The notes under the pieces were generated by a model. It was not told where the DNA came from and did not search any database. It saw nothing but the letters and a program-made list of their open reading frames with translations. A stretch of 64,000 nt of DNA from Pseudomonadota bacterium (GTDB taxonomy: Bacteria > Pseudomonadota > Gammaproteobacteria > Xanthomonadales > Rhodanobacteraceae). The stretch covers positions 124,001 through 188,000 of the forward strand of contig JAKAWV010000001.1 in NCBI GenBank assembly GCA_021827205.1, in the 5' to 3' direction. Position numbers and translations under genes: made by a program. Numbering within the stretch: the stretch's first letter is position 1; every line of letters begins with the position of its first letter. Shown one piece after another: positions 57,264 through 64,000 of this stretch.

Positions 57264-57782
57264 ATGTACAAACTGCTTGCCCGATTGCTGGTGATTTGCG
57301 CGGTGCTGGTTGCCCTGGGTGGTTGTACGCGCGGCACATCCGATTTGCATGCGTGGGTCGCGCAGGAAAAGGCCAAGAAAGGCCCACCGCTGCCGCCGCT
57401 GCCGGTGATCAAGACCTTCGAGAGTTTCACATACAAGGATCAGAGCCTGCGCGATCCGTTCAGCCCAAGCCCCTTGGAAGCTGGAGGCTACAACAGCAAT
57501 GGCCCGCGCCCTGATGCCAACCGTCCCAAGCAACCGCTGGAGATGTTCCCGCTGGATTCGCTGAGGATGGTCGGCACCATCGGTACCGGCCCGGATACTC
57601 AGGCCTTGATCAAGGATCCGACCGGCGTGATCCATCGCGTCGTGATCGGCAATTACATGGGTCAGAGCGACGGACGGATCACCAAGGTCACGCCCGATGA
57701 AGTCGATCTGACCGAACTTGTACCGAACGGCAATGGCGGCTGGATGGAGCGCAAGGCCGAAATCGCGATGAGCGAGCAATGA
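57264..57782 (+). CDS. pilP: Type IV pilus lipoprotein PilP
   Basis: Inner-membrane lipoprotein linking PilNO to the secretin PilQ, 172 residues. Lipobox VALGGC with Cys21. The disordered linker (RDPFSPSP) is followed by a C-terminal beta domain with LEMFPLDSLRMVGTIG. ATG 57264 has AAAGGAGG 8 nt upstream and was chosen over a GTG at 57258 that overlaps pilO. Confidence 0.92.
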   Translation: MYKLLARLLVICAVLVALGGCTRGTSDLHAWVAQEKAKKGPPLPPLPVIKTFESFTYKDQSLRDPFSPSPLEAGGYNSNGPRPDANRPKQPLEMFPLDSLRMVGTIGTGPDTQALIKDPTGVIHRVVIGNYMGQSDGRITKVTPDEVDLTELVPNGNGGWMERKAEIAMSEQ

Positions 57783-57798
57783 GGACCCTGTGGGGGTG

Positions 57799-60081
57799 AT
57801 GTACATGACGACGCAAGCCATTCGCAAGAACGCACACGCCTGGCGCGCCCGCGTGGCCGCACTGTTGGCCGTGCTGCTGCTCGCAGTGCTGCCCACGGGT
57901 GCGCAGGCCGGCACGCTCAAGGGCATGAGCTATCAGGCTCTGCCCGGAGGCAAGGTGGATGTCACCTTGCAATTTGACGGGGCGCCACCGCAGCCAAGGA
58001 TATTCACTACCAACAATCCGCCACGCATCGCTGTGGATCTGGACGGCACCTCATTGGCACTGGCCAAGCGTCGGCTTGATGTCGGCAGTGGCGCCACCTC
58101 CAGTGTCACCGCGGTGGCCGCGGGTGGGCGCACGCGCATCGTCGTCGATTTGTTTCAGCACGCCAACTACACCACGCGCGTTGAGGGCGACAGGCTGATT
58201 CTCGCGATCGGCAGCGGCAATGGCGGCACGCTGGCCTCCGATGCAGTGGGCAATCCGAGCAAAGTCCTGCCCAATACCAACACGCTGGCCATCGCCAACA
58301 TCGATTTCCAGCGCAACAAAGACGGCGCCGGACAGGTGATCATCCGTTTCAGCGGCGCCGGCGCCAACGTCGACATGCATCGCTCGGGCGATCACATGAT
58401 CGTCGATTTCGCCAACGCCACGCTGCCCCCCAAGTTGGCGCAACGGCTCGATGTGAACGACTTCGCCACGCCCGTCACCAGCGTCACCACGCGTCCTCAG
58501 GGCAATGGTGCGCGCATGGAAATCGCGGCGCGCGGGGCGTTTGAGCCATCGGCTTACCAGAGCGGTGATGAGTACGTGGTCGAGATCGCACCCAAGCAGG
58601 TGGAGAAGGCTGCCGGCGTCATCGGCAATGTTACGGGAGCCGAGCCCAAGTACACCGGCGCGCGCGTCACTTTCAATTTCCAGGACATCCCCACGCGCTC
58701 GGCACTGCAGCTGATCGCCGATGTGTCCAACCTCAACATCGTGGCTTCCGACAGCGTTGGTGGCAGTGTCACTTTGCGTTTGGTCAACGTTCCCTGGGAT
58801 CAGGCGCTGGCCGTGATCATGCGCGCCAAGAGCCTTGGCATGCAGCGTGACGGCAACGTCATCTGGGTGGCGCCGCAGTCCGAGCTGGCGTCCTACGAGC
58901 GCGCCAAGGCGGAAACGCGCATGCAAGCCGAGGAAGCCGCGCCGCTGGTCACCGATTACATCCCGATCAGTTATGGCAAGGCCTCGACCATCGCGCAGAT
59001 GTTGACGCAAAAGAGTCTGCAGAACACCGCGGCAGGCGGGGCGAGCAGCAACACCAACCGCGGTTTCCTGTCGTCGCGCGGCAGCGTCACGTTCGACAAC
59101 CGTACCAACACGCTGATCGTCAGCGACATTCCTGAGAAGATTCGTGAGATTCGTGCGCTGGTCGCGGTGCTGGATCGCCCGGTCAAGCAGGTGCTGATCG
59201 AATCGCGCATTGTTATCGCCAGCGACAGTTTCACTCGTGAACTGGGCGCGCAATTCGGCGCCAGCGGTTTCATGACCAACCCGAGCGGACAATTGCTATC
59301 CACGGGTTCGTCGATCGGCAGCAACGGCACCGCGGGTCTGATCAACAGCATCGCGGCGCAAAATGCGGTCAACGCGCAGAACCAACTCAATCAACAATAT
59401 GCGGCCCAGACGGGCGGCACCGCGCCGCAACCCACCTTGCCGCCAGCCATCACCTTTCCGGGTGGGCTCAACGTCAACTTGCCGATCACCACTCCTGCGG
59501 GAAGTTTCGGGCTGGCTATCCTGGGTTCCAACTACCTGCTCAACCTTGAATTGCAGGCCGCTCAAACCGAGGGCAAGAGCGATACCATCTCCAGTCCGCG
59601 CGTGATAACCGCCAACCAGCAGATGGCGACCATCAAGCAGGGCCAGGAGGTTGGCTATGTCACTTATCAGAACGCACCCGGTGGAGCGTTGGGTGTAGGC
59701 GCGGGTACCGCGACGGTGCAGTTCAAGAATATCGTGCTGCAGTTGCAAGTCACGCCAACCATCACCGCGGATGGTCGTATCTACCTGGAGCTGGATGTGA
59801 AGAAGGATGACTTGACGGGTTTCATCAACAATCCGGGTGGCGGACAGGTTCCAGAGATCAGCACGCGCCAGATCCAGACGGGCGTGCTTCTCGACAACGG
59901 CCAGACCGTGGTGCTCGGTGGCATCACCGACGTGACCAAGAGCAACACGCTTACCAAGGTACCGCTGTTGGGCGATATCCCGGGCTTGGGCGTACTGTTT
60001 CGGAAAACCAGCCGCATCAATTCCAAGGACGAACTGCTGATCTTCGTCACGCCGCGCATTCTCAACGACGGCTTGAAATGA
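57799..60081 (+). CDS. pilQ: Type IV pilus secretin PilQ
   Basis: Outer-membrane secretin of about 760 residues. A signal peptide (to about residue 36) is followed by two AMIN domains (about 40-265), an N0/N1 region with FNFQDIPTRSALQLIADVSNLNIV, and the secretin domain ending LTKVPLLGDIPGLGVLFR. A Gln/Asn/Ala-rich stretch lies inside the secretin gate region. In-frame starts at 57790 (GTG), 57796 (GTG), 57799 and 57805 (ATG) are all possible. Last gene of pilMNOPQ; pilus fibre genes are absent. Confidence 0.95.
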   Translation: MYMTTQAIRKNAHAWRARVAALLAVLLLAVLPTGAQAGTLKGMSYQALPGGKVDVTLQFDGAPPQPRIFTTNNPPRIAVDLDGTSLALAKRRLDVGSGATSSVTAVAAGGRTRIVVDLFQHANYTTRVEGDRLILAIGSGNGGTLASDAVGNPSKVLPNTNTLAIANIDFQRNKDGAGQVIIRFSGAGANVDMHRSGDHMIVDFANATLPPKLAQRLDVNDFATPVTSVTTRPQGNGARMEIAARGAFEPSAYQSGDEYVVEIAPKQVEKAAGVIGNVTGAEPKYTGARVTFNFQDIPTRSALQLIADVSNLNIVASDSVGGSVTLRLVNVPWDQALAVIMRAKSLGMQRDGNVIWVAPQSELASYERAKAETRMQAEEAAPLVTDYIPISYGKASTIAQMLTQKSLQNTAAGGASSNTNRGFLSSRGSVTFDNRTNTLIVSDIPEKIREIRALVAVLDRPVKQVLIESRIVIASDSFTRELGAQFGASGFMTNPSGQLLSTGSSIGSNGTAGLINSIAAQNAVNAQNQLNQQYAAQTGGTAPQPTLPPAITFPGGLNVNLPITTPAGSFGLAILGSNYLLNLELQAAQTEGKSDTISSPRVITANQQMATIKQGQEVGYVTYQNAPGGALGVGAGTATVQFKNIVLQLQVTPTITADGRIYLELDVKKDDLTGFINNPGGGQVPEISTRQIQTGVLLDNGQTVVLGGITDVTKSNTLTKVPLLGDIPGLGVLFRKTSRINSKDELLIFVTPRILNDGLK

Positions 60082-60107
60082 CGCGCACGGGGTAGTGCAT
60101 GTTCATG

Positions 60108-60135
60108 AGGCGGCCTTCGGGCCGCCTTTCATTTT
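60108..60135 (+). terminator. Strong terminator of the pilMNOPQ operon
   Basis: Stem GGCGGCC / GGCCGCC with TTCG tetraloop (60116-60119), followed by TTTCATTTT. Begins 27 nt past the pilQ stop. Confidence 0.9.
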
Positions 60136-60370
60136 GCGCCCGAGCATCCGGCATAAGCGGCAATCACCGAGCCGGCGATGCGCGCCATGCCACCGATCAT
60201 CACCGTCATCAGCTCGGTTTCGGTCATGCGCTCGATAGGCTTGATGCCTCGGTCTGGCCGATGAACGCGCTGGCGCAGACGCTGGCGGTTTCTGTGCCCG
60301 ACACGCGCATCACCTTGGTGATCACCCCTGCCCTGCACGATCTTCTGCAGACAAGGCGTTTGTGGCATGT
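60129..60370 (-). pseudogene. CNT-family nucleoside transporter remnant (NupC-like)
   Basis: Three frames on the minus strand together spell parts of a concentrative nucleoside transporter. LQKIVQG (60330-60350) is in one frame; VITKVMRVSGTETASV...FIGQTEA (about 60248-60326) in a second; IKPIERMTETELMTVMIGGMARIAGSVIAAYAG (about 60139-60245) in the first again. The FIGQTEA-PL junction lacks about 3 residues, consistent with a small deletion. Family members need over 400 residues; only about 75 remain, and the end runs into the pilQ terminator. Non-functional. Confidence 0.75.
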
Positions 60371-60391
60371 GCGCCGCGCGCCGCGTGCGCG

Positions 60392-60772
60392 TCAATGCGC
60401 CTCGAATGCCTGACGCACCCACTCGCAGCGCGCCGCGCTGCCGTGGCCCTCGTAGCCGACCACGTCGAAGCGGCAGGTACGCTGCGCGTGCGCCGGGAAC
60501 GACGCCAGAAACTCGGCGGCTGCGCGCAGCAAACGCCCTTGCTTGGCTACGCCCACCGAGGCCAGTGCGCCGCCGCCGAGCGGGTTGCCGCGCGCGCGCA
60601 CCTCCACGAATACCAGCGTGGCGCCATCGAGCATGATCAGGTCGATCTCGCCATGCCGGCTGTGATAATTGCGTGCCACCGGTTTGAGCCCCGCGGCCTC
60701 GAGTCGCTTCAGCGCCGCGACCTCGCCGGCGGCGCCCAGGCGTTGCCGCGACGTGGGCACGGCCGCGGTCAC
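60392..60772 (-). CDS. yraN: YraN family (UPF0102) nuclease-like protein
   Basis: A 126-residue protein with a restriction-endonuclease-like core. RNYHSRHGEIDLIMLD and TLVFVEVRAR carry the Glu/Asp/Glu metal motif, and the late CRFDVVGYE is conserved. Function is unproven; a Holliday-junction or RNA-end role has been proposed for relatives. It is coupled by ATGA-type overlap to the upstream lpoA, and this pairing is conserved. Confidence 0.9.
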   Translation of the reverse strand: MTAAVPTSRQRLGAAGEVAALKRLEAAGLKPVARNYHSRHGEIDLIMLDGATLVFVEVRARGNPLGGGALASVGVAKQGRLLRAAAEFLASFPAHAQRTCRFDVVGYEGHGSAARCEWVRQAFEAH

Positions 60773-62532
60773 TGCGTCGGTGCGCTCAGGTTGAGCGTGC
60801 CGGCCATTGGCGTGGCCACGCCATTATTGAATTGCACCCAGATCGGCGTGCGCTGCACGTGACCTTGTGCATCGACGCTGAGTTGACCGGTGGCACCAGC
60901 GACATAGCTGCCCGGATGCTGTTGCAGCCAGACGAAGTAGGGGCTGAGCAGATCCGCATCCATGCCGAAGGCGAACAGGCGCGCACCGCGTCCCGCGACC
61001 ACGGGCAGATCGCGCATCAAGCTGGCGCGTACCGGCAGGCCGGGTTGTGCGTCATACAGCCACGGCGCATCGGGAAACTGCACGCCGTCCAAGTCCTTGT
61101 CCAGCGCATTGGGCGATCCACCATAAACCTGCACGCTGGCGAACACCGGCTGGCGCAGTCGTGCCACGCGGATTTGCGGCATCAGCAGGCGCGCGGTTTC
61201 CGGCGGCACGGCGATAAAAATCCCGCCGTTGGCGCCGAGCCCGGGCATGGCATTGCGGATTTCATTGGCGTAGTTGACCGTGCCCTGCGGCAGCGTCTGT
61301 ACCGTCAGCACATCACCGCCGCCCGCCTCGAATTGCGCCTTGAACGCCTGCGCGGCGCGCTGCTCGTTGTCCGATCCGGCGATAAATACCACGGCGCTAT
61401 GGATGCCCTGTTGCAGCATGCGCGCGGCGGCCTGGGTGCCATCGTTCGCGGGCATCAAGCCGAACTCGGCGCTGCCCCGTGGCGGATTGACGGTGCTGTC
61501 CGGATGATTCAGCGCCAGCACCGGCAGCGAGGGGTTGCTGTCGAACAACGCGGCGACGGCGTCACGCGCCAGCGGCCCCACCACCAGATCAGCGCCGTCG
61601 CTCTGCGCCAGCTGATAGGCCGCCAGGGCGCCCGCCGGGGTGCCCTGCGTGTCGTATACGCGCAGCAGTGGCCGCGGCTGCGCTTGCGCCGTGTTGAAGT
61701 AAGCGGTGAGAAAACCTTCGGCAACCGCATCCCCGGCGACTTTCAGCGGACCGCTGAGTGGCAGCAGCAGCGCGATCTGGCGGTAGGCGTGGAAACCCTC
61801 TTGCGTGGAGCCGCCACCTTGCGTAATGACGGTGCCGGCCGGTTGCATGAGTTGCGGCAGATTTTTGGGCAGGGCGCTGCCAAGCCGATGCAGCGCGCGT
61901 CCCAGCCACGGCAGCATGGGATCGCCTGCGGGCAACTTGCTGGCCTGCTTCTGCAGCGCCGGCACGCCCAGTGCCACCAGCATGCGCTCGATGTCGCGCG
62001 CGTTTCGTTGCCGCGCCTTGCCGCTGAGCAAGTTGTCCATGCGCACACGCGCACGTGCTGAAGCCCAGTGATCGCCCAGCGCGCCGGCCGCTTCGGCTTG
62101 CAGGCGCGCGGCGCGCAGAGCGAGGGTCGGTGGCAGGGTGCTCGGCAGCATCGCGGCGATGGCCAGCGCTTGCTGCGGGTCGTGCGTTAGCGCCAGCTCA
62201 CCCTTGAGCAGGTTGTAGCGCGCGGCATCCAGCGCGTGCAGGTGCGCGCCATCCACCGTGGCCAGCAGTTGCGCGGCGCGCGCGTGTTGACCAGCGACAT
62301 ACCACGCATCGGCGGCGCGCAACCGATAGTCATTGCCCTGATTGCTGCGCGGGCTTTGCGCGCTCAGGTTGTCCCAGGTGCGCGCGGCGCCCTGATAGTC
62401 ACCGCGCTGGTAGAGCGCATCGGCTTGCGCATTGGCAGCCTGCTGCGCCGGGGTCGGGCCACCCAGGGTTGCGCAGCCGGCCAGCAGCAGGGGCAGCAGC
62501 GCGAGCAACAAAATGGACGATGAGCGCATCAT
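60769..62532 (-). CDS. lpoA: Penicillin-binding protein activator LpoA
   Basis: Outer-membrane lipoprotein that stimulates PBP1A, 587 residues. Lipobox LLLAGC with Cys20. The N-terminal half is a TPR-like helical domain (about 25-240), and the C-terminal half a periplasmic binding-protein fold (about 250-580) with IALLLPLSGPLKVAGDAVAEGF. Two adjacent ATGs (62532, 62529) are possible. It is divergent from rsmI, as yraM/rsmI in E. coli. Confidence 0.9.
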   Translation of the reverse strand: MMRSSSILLLALLPLLLAGCATLGGPTPAQQAANAQADALYQRGDYQGAARTWDNLSAQSPRSNQGNDYRLRAADAWYVAGQHARAAQLLATVDGAHLHALDAARYNLLKGELALTHDPQQALAIAAMLPSTLPPTLALRAARLQAEAAGALGDHWASARARVRMDNLLSGKARQRNARDIERMLVALGVPALQKQASKLPAGDPMLPWLGRALHRLGSALPKNLPQLMQPAGTVITQGGGSTQEGFHAYRQIALLLPLSGPLKVAGDAVAEGFLTAYFNTAQAQPRPLLRVYDTQGTPAGALAAYQLAQSDGADLVVGPLARDAVAALFDSNPSLPVLALNHPDSTVNPPRGSAEFGLMPANDGTQAAARMLQQGIHSAVVFIAGSDNEQRAAQAFKAQFEAGGGDVLTVQTLPQGTVNYANEIRNAMPGLGANGGIFIAVPPETARLLMPQIRVARLRQPVFASVQVYGGSPNALDKDLDGVQFPDAPWLYDAQPGLPVRASLMRDLPVVAGRGARLFAFGMDADLLSPYFVWLQQHPGSYVAGATGQLSVDAQGHVQRTPIWVQFNNGVATPMAGTLNLSAPTQ

Positions 62533-62607
62533 GAACCCGCATAATCATGGATAGCCTTTGCGATGATAGCGGAACGTGCGCGCCCGACTGCGACGCGGGA
62601 GATCTGC

Positions 62608-63456
62608 ATGGCAACAGCAAGCGGCACGCTGTGGGTGGTAGCTACGCCCATTGGCAACCTCGATGATTTGAGCGCGCGTGCGCGCTCGGTGCTGGGCAGC
62701 GTGGTGGTGATCGCCGCCGAGGACACGCGCCATACGCGTCATTTGTTGCAGCATTTCGGACTGGCCACACCGCTGCTGGCGCTGCACGAGCACAACGAGG
62801 CCGGCGTGGTCGCGGCGCTTCTTGCGCGCCTTGCCGCGGGCGAGGATCTGGCGCTGGTTTCCGATGCCGGCACGCCGCTGATCAGCGACCCAGGCTTCCG
62901 CCTGGTGCGTGCAGCACGCGCGGCCGGCTTGCGCGTGGCGCCAGTGCCGGGACCCGCGGCGCTGATCGCGGCGTTGTCTGTGGCCGGCTTGCCCAGCGAG
63001 CGTTTCGTGTTCGAGGGTTTTCTGCCGGCCAAGGCTGGCGCGCGTCGGCAGCACTTGGCCGCACTCGTCGGCGAAGCGCGCACGCTGGTGTTTTACGAAG
63101 CCCCGCATCGACTCGAAGCGACGCTGGCCGATCTGGCCGCGGCCTTTGGCAGCGAGCGCCCCGCGGCACTGGCGCGCGAACTGACCAAGCTGCACGAGAC
63201 GGTGATCGATGCCACGTTGGGCGACCTCATGGCGCGCGTGGCTGCGGATGCCGATCAACGCCGCGGCGAGATCGTGCTGATCGTCGGCGGCAACGATGCG
63301 CAGGCGGCGCAGGCGCTGGCCGAGGGCCGGCGCCTGTATGCGCTGCTGCGCGGCGAACTGGCGCCGGCGCGCGCCGCGCGCATCGCCGCCGAGTTCACCG
63401 GCGCGTCACGGCGTGCGCTGTATGCCGAATCCAACGCGACAGACACCAATGCGTGA
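62608..63456 (+). CDS. rsmI: 16S rRNA (cytidine1402-2'-O)-methyltransferase
   Basis: Adds the 2'-O-methyl group of 16S C1402, 282 residues. TP-methylase fold: LWVVATPIGNLDDLS at the N terminus, AAEDTRHTRHLL, LVSDAGTPLISDPG and PVPGPAALIAALSVAGL. ATG 62608 has GGGAG 6 nt upstream; an earlier in-frame ATG adds a 15-residue basic tail. It is followed by rnpB. Confidence 0.95.
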   Translation: MATASGTLWVVATPIGNLDDLSARARSVLGSVVVIAAEDTRHTRHLLQHFGLATPLLALHEHNEAGVVAALLARLAAGEDLALVSDAGTPLISDPGFRLVRAARAAGLRVAPVPGPAALIAALSVAGLPSERFVFEGFLPAKAGARRQHLAALVGEARTLVFYEAPHRLEATLADLAAAFGSERPAALARELTKLHETVIDATLGDLMARVAADADQRRGEIVLIVGGNDAQAAQALAEGRRLYALLRGELAPARAARIAAEFTGASRRALYAESNATDTNA

Positions 63457-63500
63457 TGTGAGCAGGCGCAGTACACGCCATGCGGCTACACTTGGCGGTG

Positions 63501-63846
63501 GAGTCGGCCGGGCAGTCGCGTCGCGCAAGCGCCGAGGAAAGTCCGGGCTCCATAGGGCAAGGTGCCAGGTAACGCCTGGGCGGCGCGAGCCGACGGAAAG
63601 TGCAACAGAAAACAAACCGCCGAACGGTGTCGCAAGGCATGCGTGGCAAGGGTGAAACGGTGCGGTAAGAGCGCACCGCACGTGGGGACAACGCCACGTG
63701 GCATGGCAAACCCCACCTGGAGCAAGGCCAAATAGGGAGGCGATGGCGTGCCCGCGCCGCTTCCGGGTTGGCTGCTGGAGCCTGACGGCGACGTCAGGCC
63801 TAGAGGAATGACTGTCTAGAACAGAACCCGGCTTACGGGCCGACTC
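63501..63846 (+). ncRNA. rnpB: RNase P RNA (M1 RNA, bacterial type A)
   Basis: About 346 nt. The ends GAGTCGGCCGGGCAG and CTTACGGGCCGACTC pair as helix P1. The conserved core GAGGAAAGTCCGGGC, AGGGTGAAACGGTGCGG-like segment, AACCCCACC and ACAGAACCCGGC are present. It is the catalytic subunit for 5' maturation of tRNA. A -10-like TACACT at 63487-63492 precedes the 5' end. The rsmI-rnpB order is typical of Xanthomonadales and Pseudomonas. Confidence 0.96.
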
Positions 63847-63864
63847 CTTCTTCTTTGATTTTCT

Positions 63865-63999
63865 TCACGCGCGCGCGACGTTCAGGCCATACGCCTTGCG
63901 GGGTTTGCGCGTCGCGTTGCGCGCCATTTTCTGTTGCGCCCTCGTCCATCGCGGCACTGTGACCCAATTCAGGTCTTGCGCGCCGTACGTGGCCGCTGC
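63865..63999 (-). CDS. Partial unrecognised ORF at the window edge
   Basis: A minus-strand frame enters from beyond the window and stops at 63865 after about 44 residues. The end reads DLNWVTVPRWTRAQQKM...RKPRKAYGLNVARA. Trp, Gln and Asn content and the highly basic tail look more protein-like than a random GC-rich frame. It would be convergent with rnpB. Without the 5' part neither identity nor coding status can be settled. Confidence 0.3.
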   Translation of the reverse strand, partial: AAATYGAQDLNWVTVPRWTRAQQKMARNATRKPRKAYGLNVARA

Positions 64000-64000
64000 G

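Noticed and set aside
60129-60422. 97-codon open frame as an intact gene
   Set aside because: Its middle is out of frame with the flanking CNT motifs, so it is a by-product of the pseudogene.

Overview
The window is a GC-rich, gene-dense chromosomal segment from a gammaproteobacterium. I read it as Xanthomonadales/Lysobacterales, probably Rhodanobacteraceae-like, because of the gene orders gmk..mlaFEDCB-mlaA..rpoZ-spoT-ridA-recG, mrcA/pilMNOPQ and yraN-lpoA-rsmI-rnpB, a periplasmic cyt c4-DsbA-DsbA set and large TonB receptors. This placement is inference from content and order; no 16S gene is present. Most of the window is core genome. I see no CRISPR array, prophage, intact insertion sequence or tRNA.

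Layout. 1-5.2 kb: rluE, a NYN-domain protein, NADP isocitrate dehydrogenase, a methyltransferase, bioD, and on the other strand free-methionine-sulfoxide reductase. 5.2-9.9 kb: engB, then a co-directional periplasmic redox set (cytochrome c4, a lipoprotein DsbA, a soluble DsbA), an endonuclease/exonuclease/phosphatase-family enzyme and a secreted protein made of two repeats. 10-21 kb: a 942-residue TonB receptor, a coupled TauE/GH17-type membrane gene pair, slt, a quinone oxidoreductase, an NDUFA9-like protein and a VirJ-like hydrolase. 21-28 kb: a complete cytochrome bd locus, cydA-cydB-cydX-cydD-cydC, with a near-ideal class II FNR/Anr promoter and a 230-nt leader. 28-34 kb: pepQ, a coupled DUF1631-PilZ pair, and btuB under a cobalamin riboswitch.

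34.5-49 kb: hemW with a 57-residue Cys-rich protein, rdgB, rph, yicC, gmk, a full Mla lipid-transport system (mlaFEDCB and convergent mlaA), then rpoZ-spoT-ridA-recG and a nucleoside hydrolase. 49-64 kb: rpmE2, gltA, mrcA divergent from pilMNOPQ (type IV pilus alignment complex and secretin), a decayed CNT-family nucleoside transporter remnant, yraN, lpoA, rsmI and the RNase P RNA.

The genes fit recurring themes: envelope maintenance (Mla, PBP1A with LpoA, Slt, BtuB, pilus), respiration under low oxygen (cyd, cyt c4), periplasmic thiol chemistry (DsbA pair, CydDC) and stringent response/translation (SpoT, L31, RluE, RsmI, EngB). I found no convincing wholly new multi-gene system. The most useful non-routine points are the cyd leader and its extended CydX, the CNT pseudogene, the DUF1631-PilZ pair and the repeat protein at 9.3 kb.
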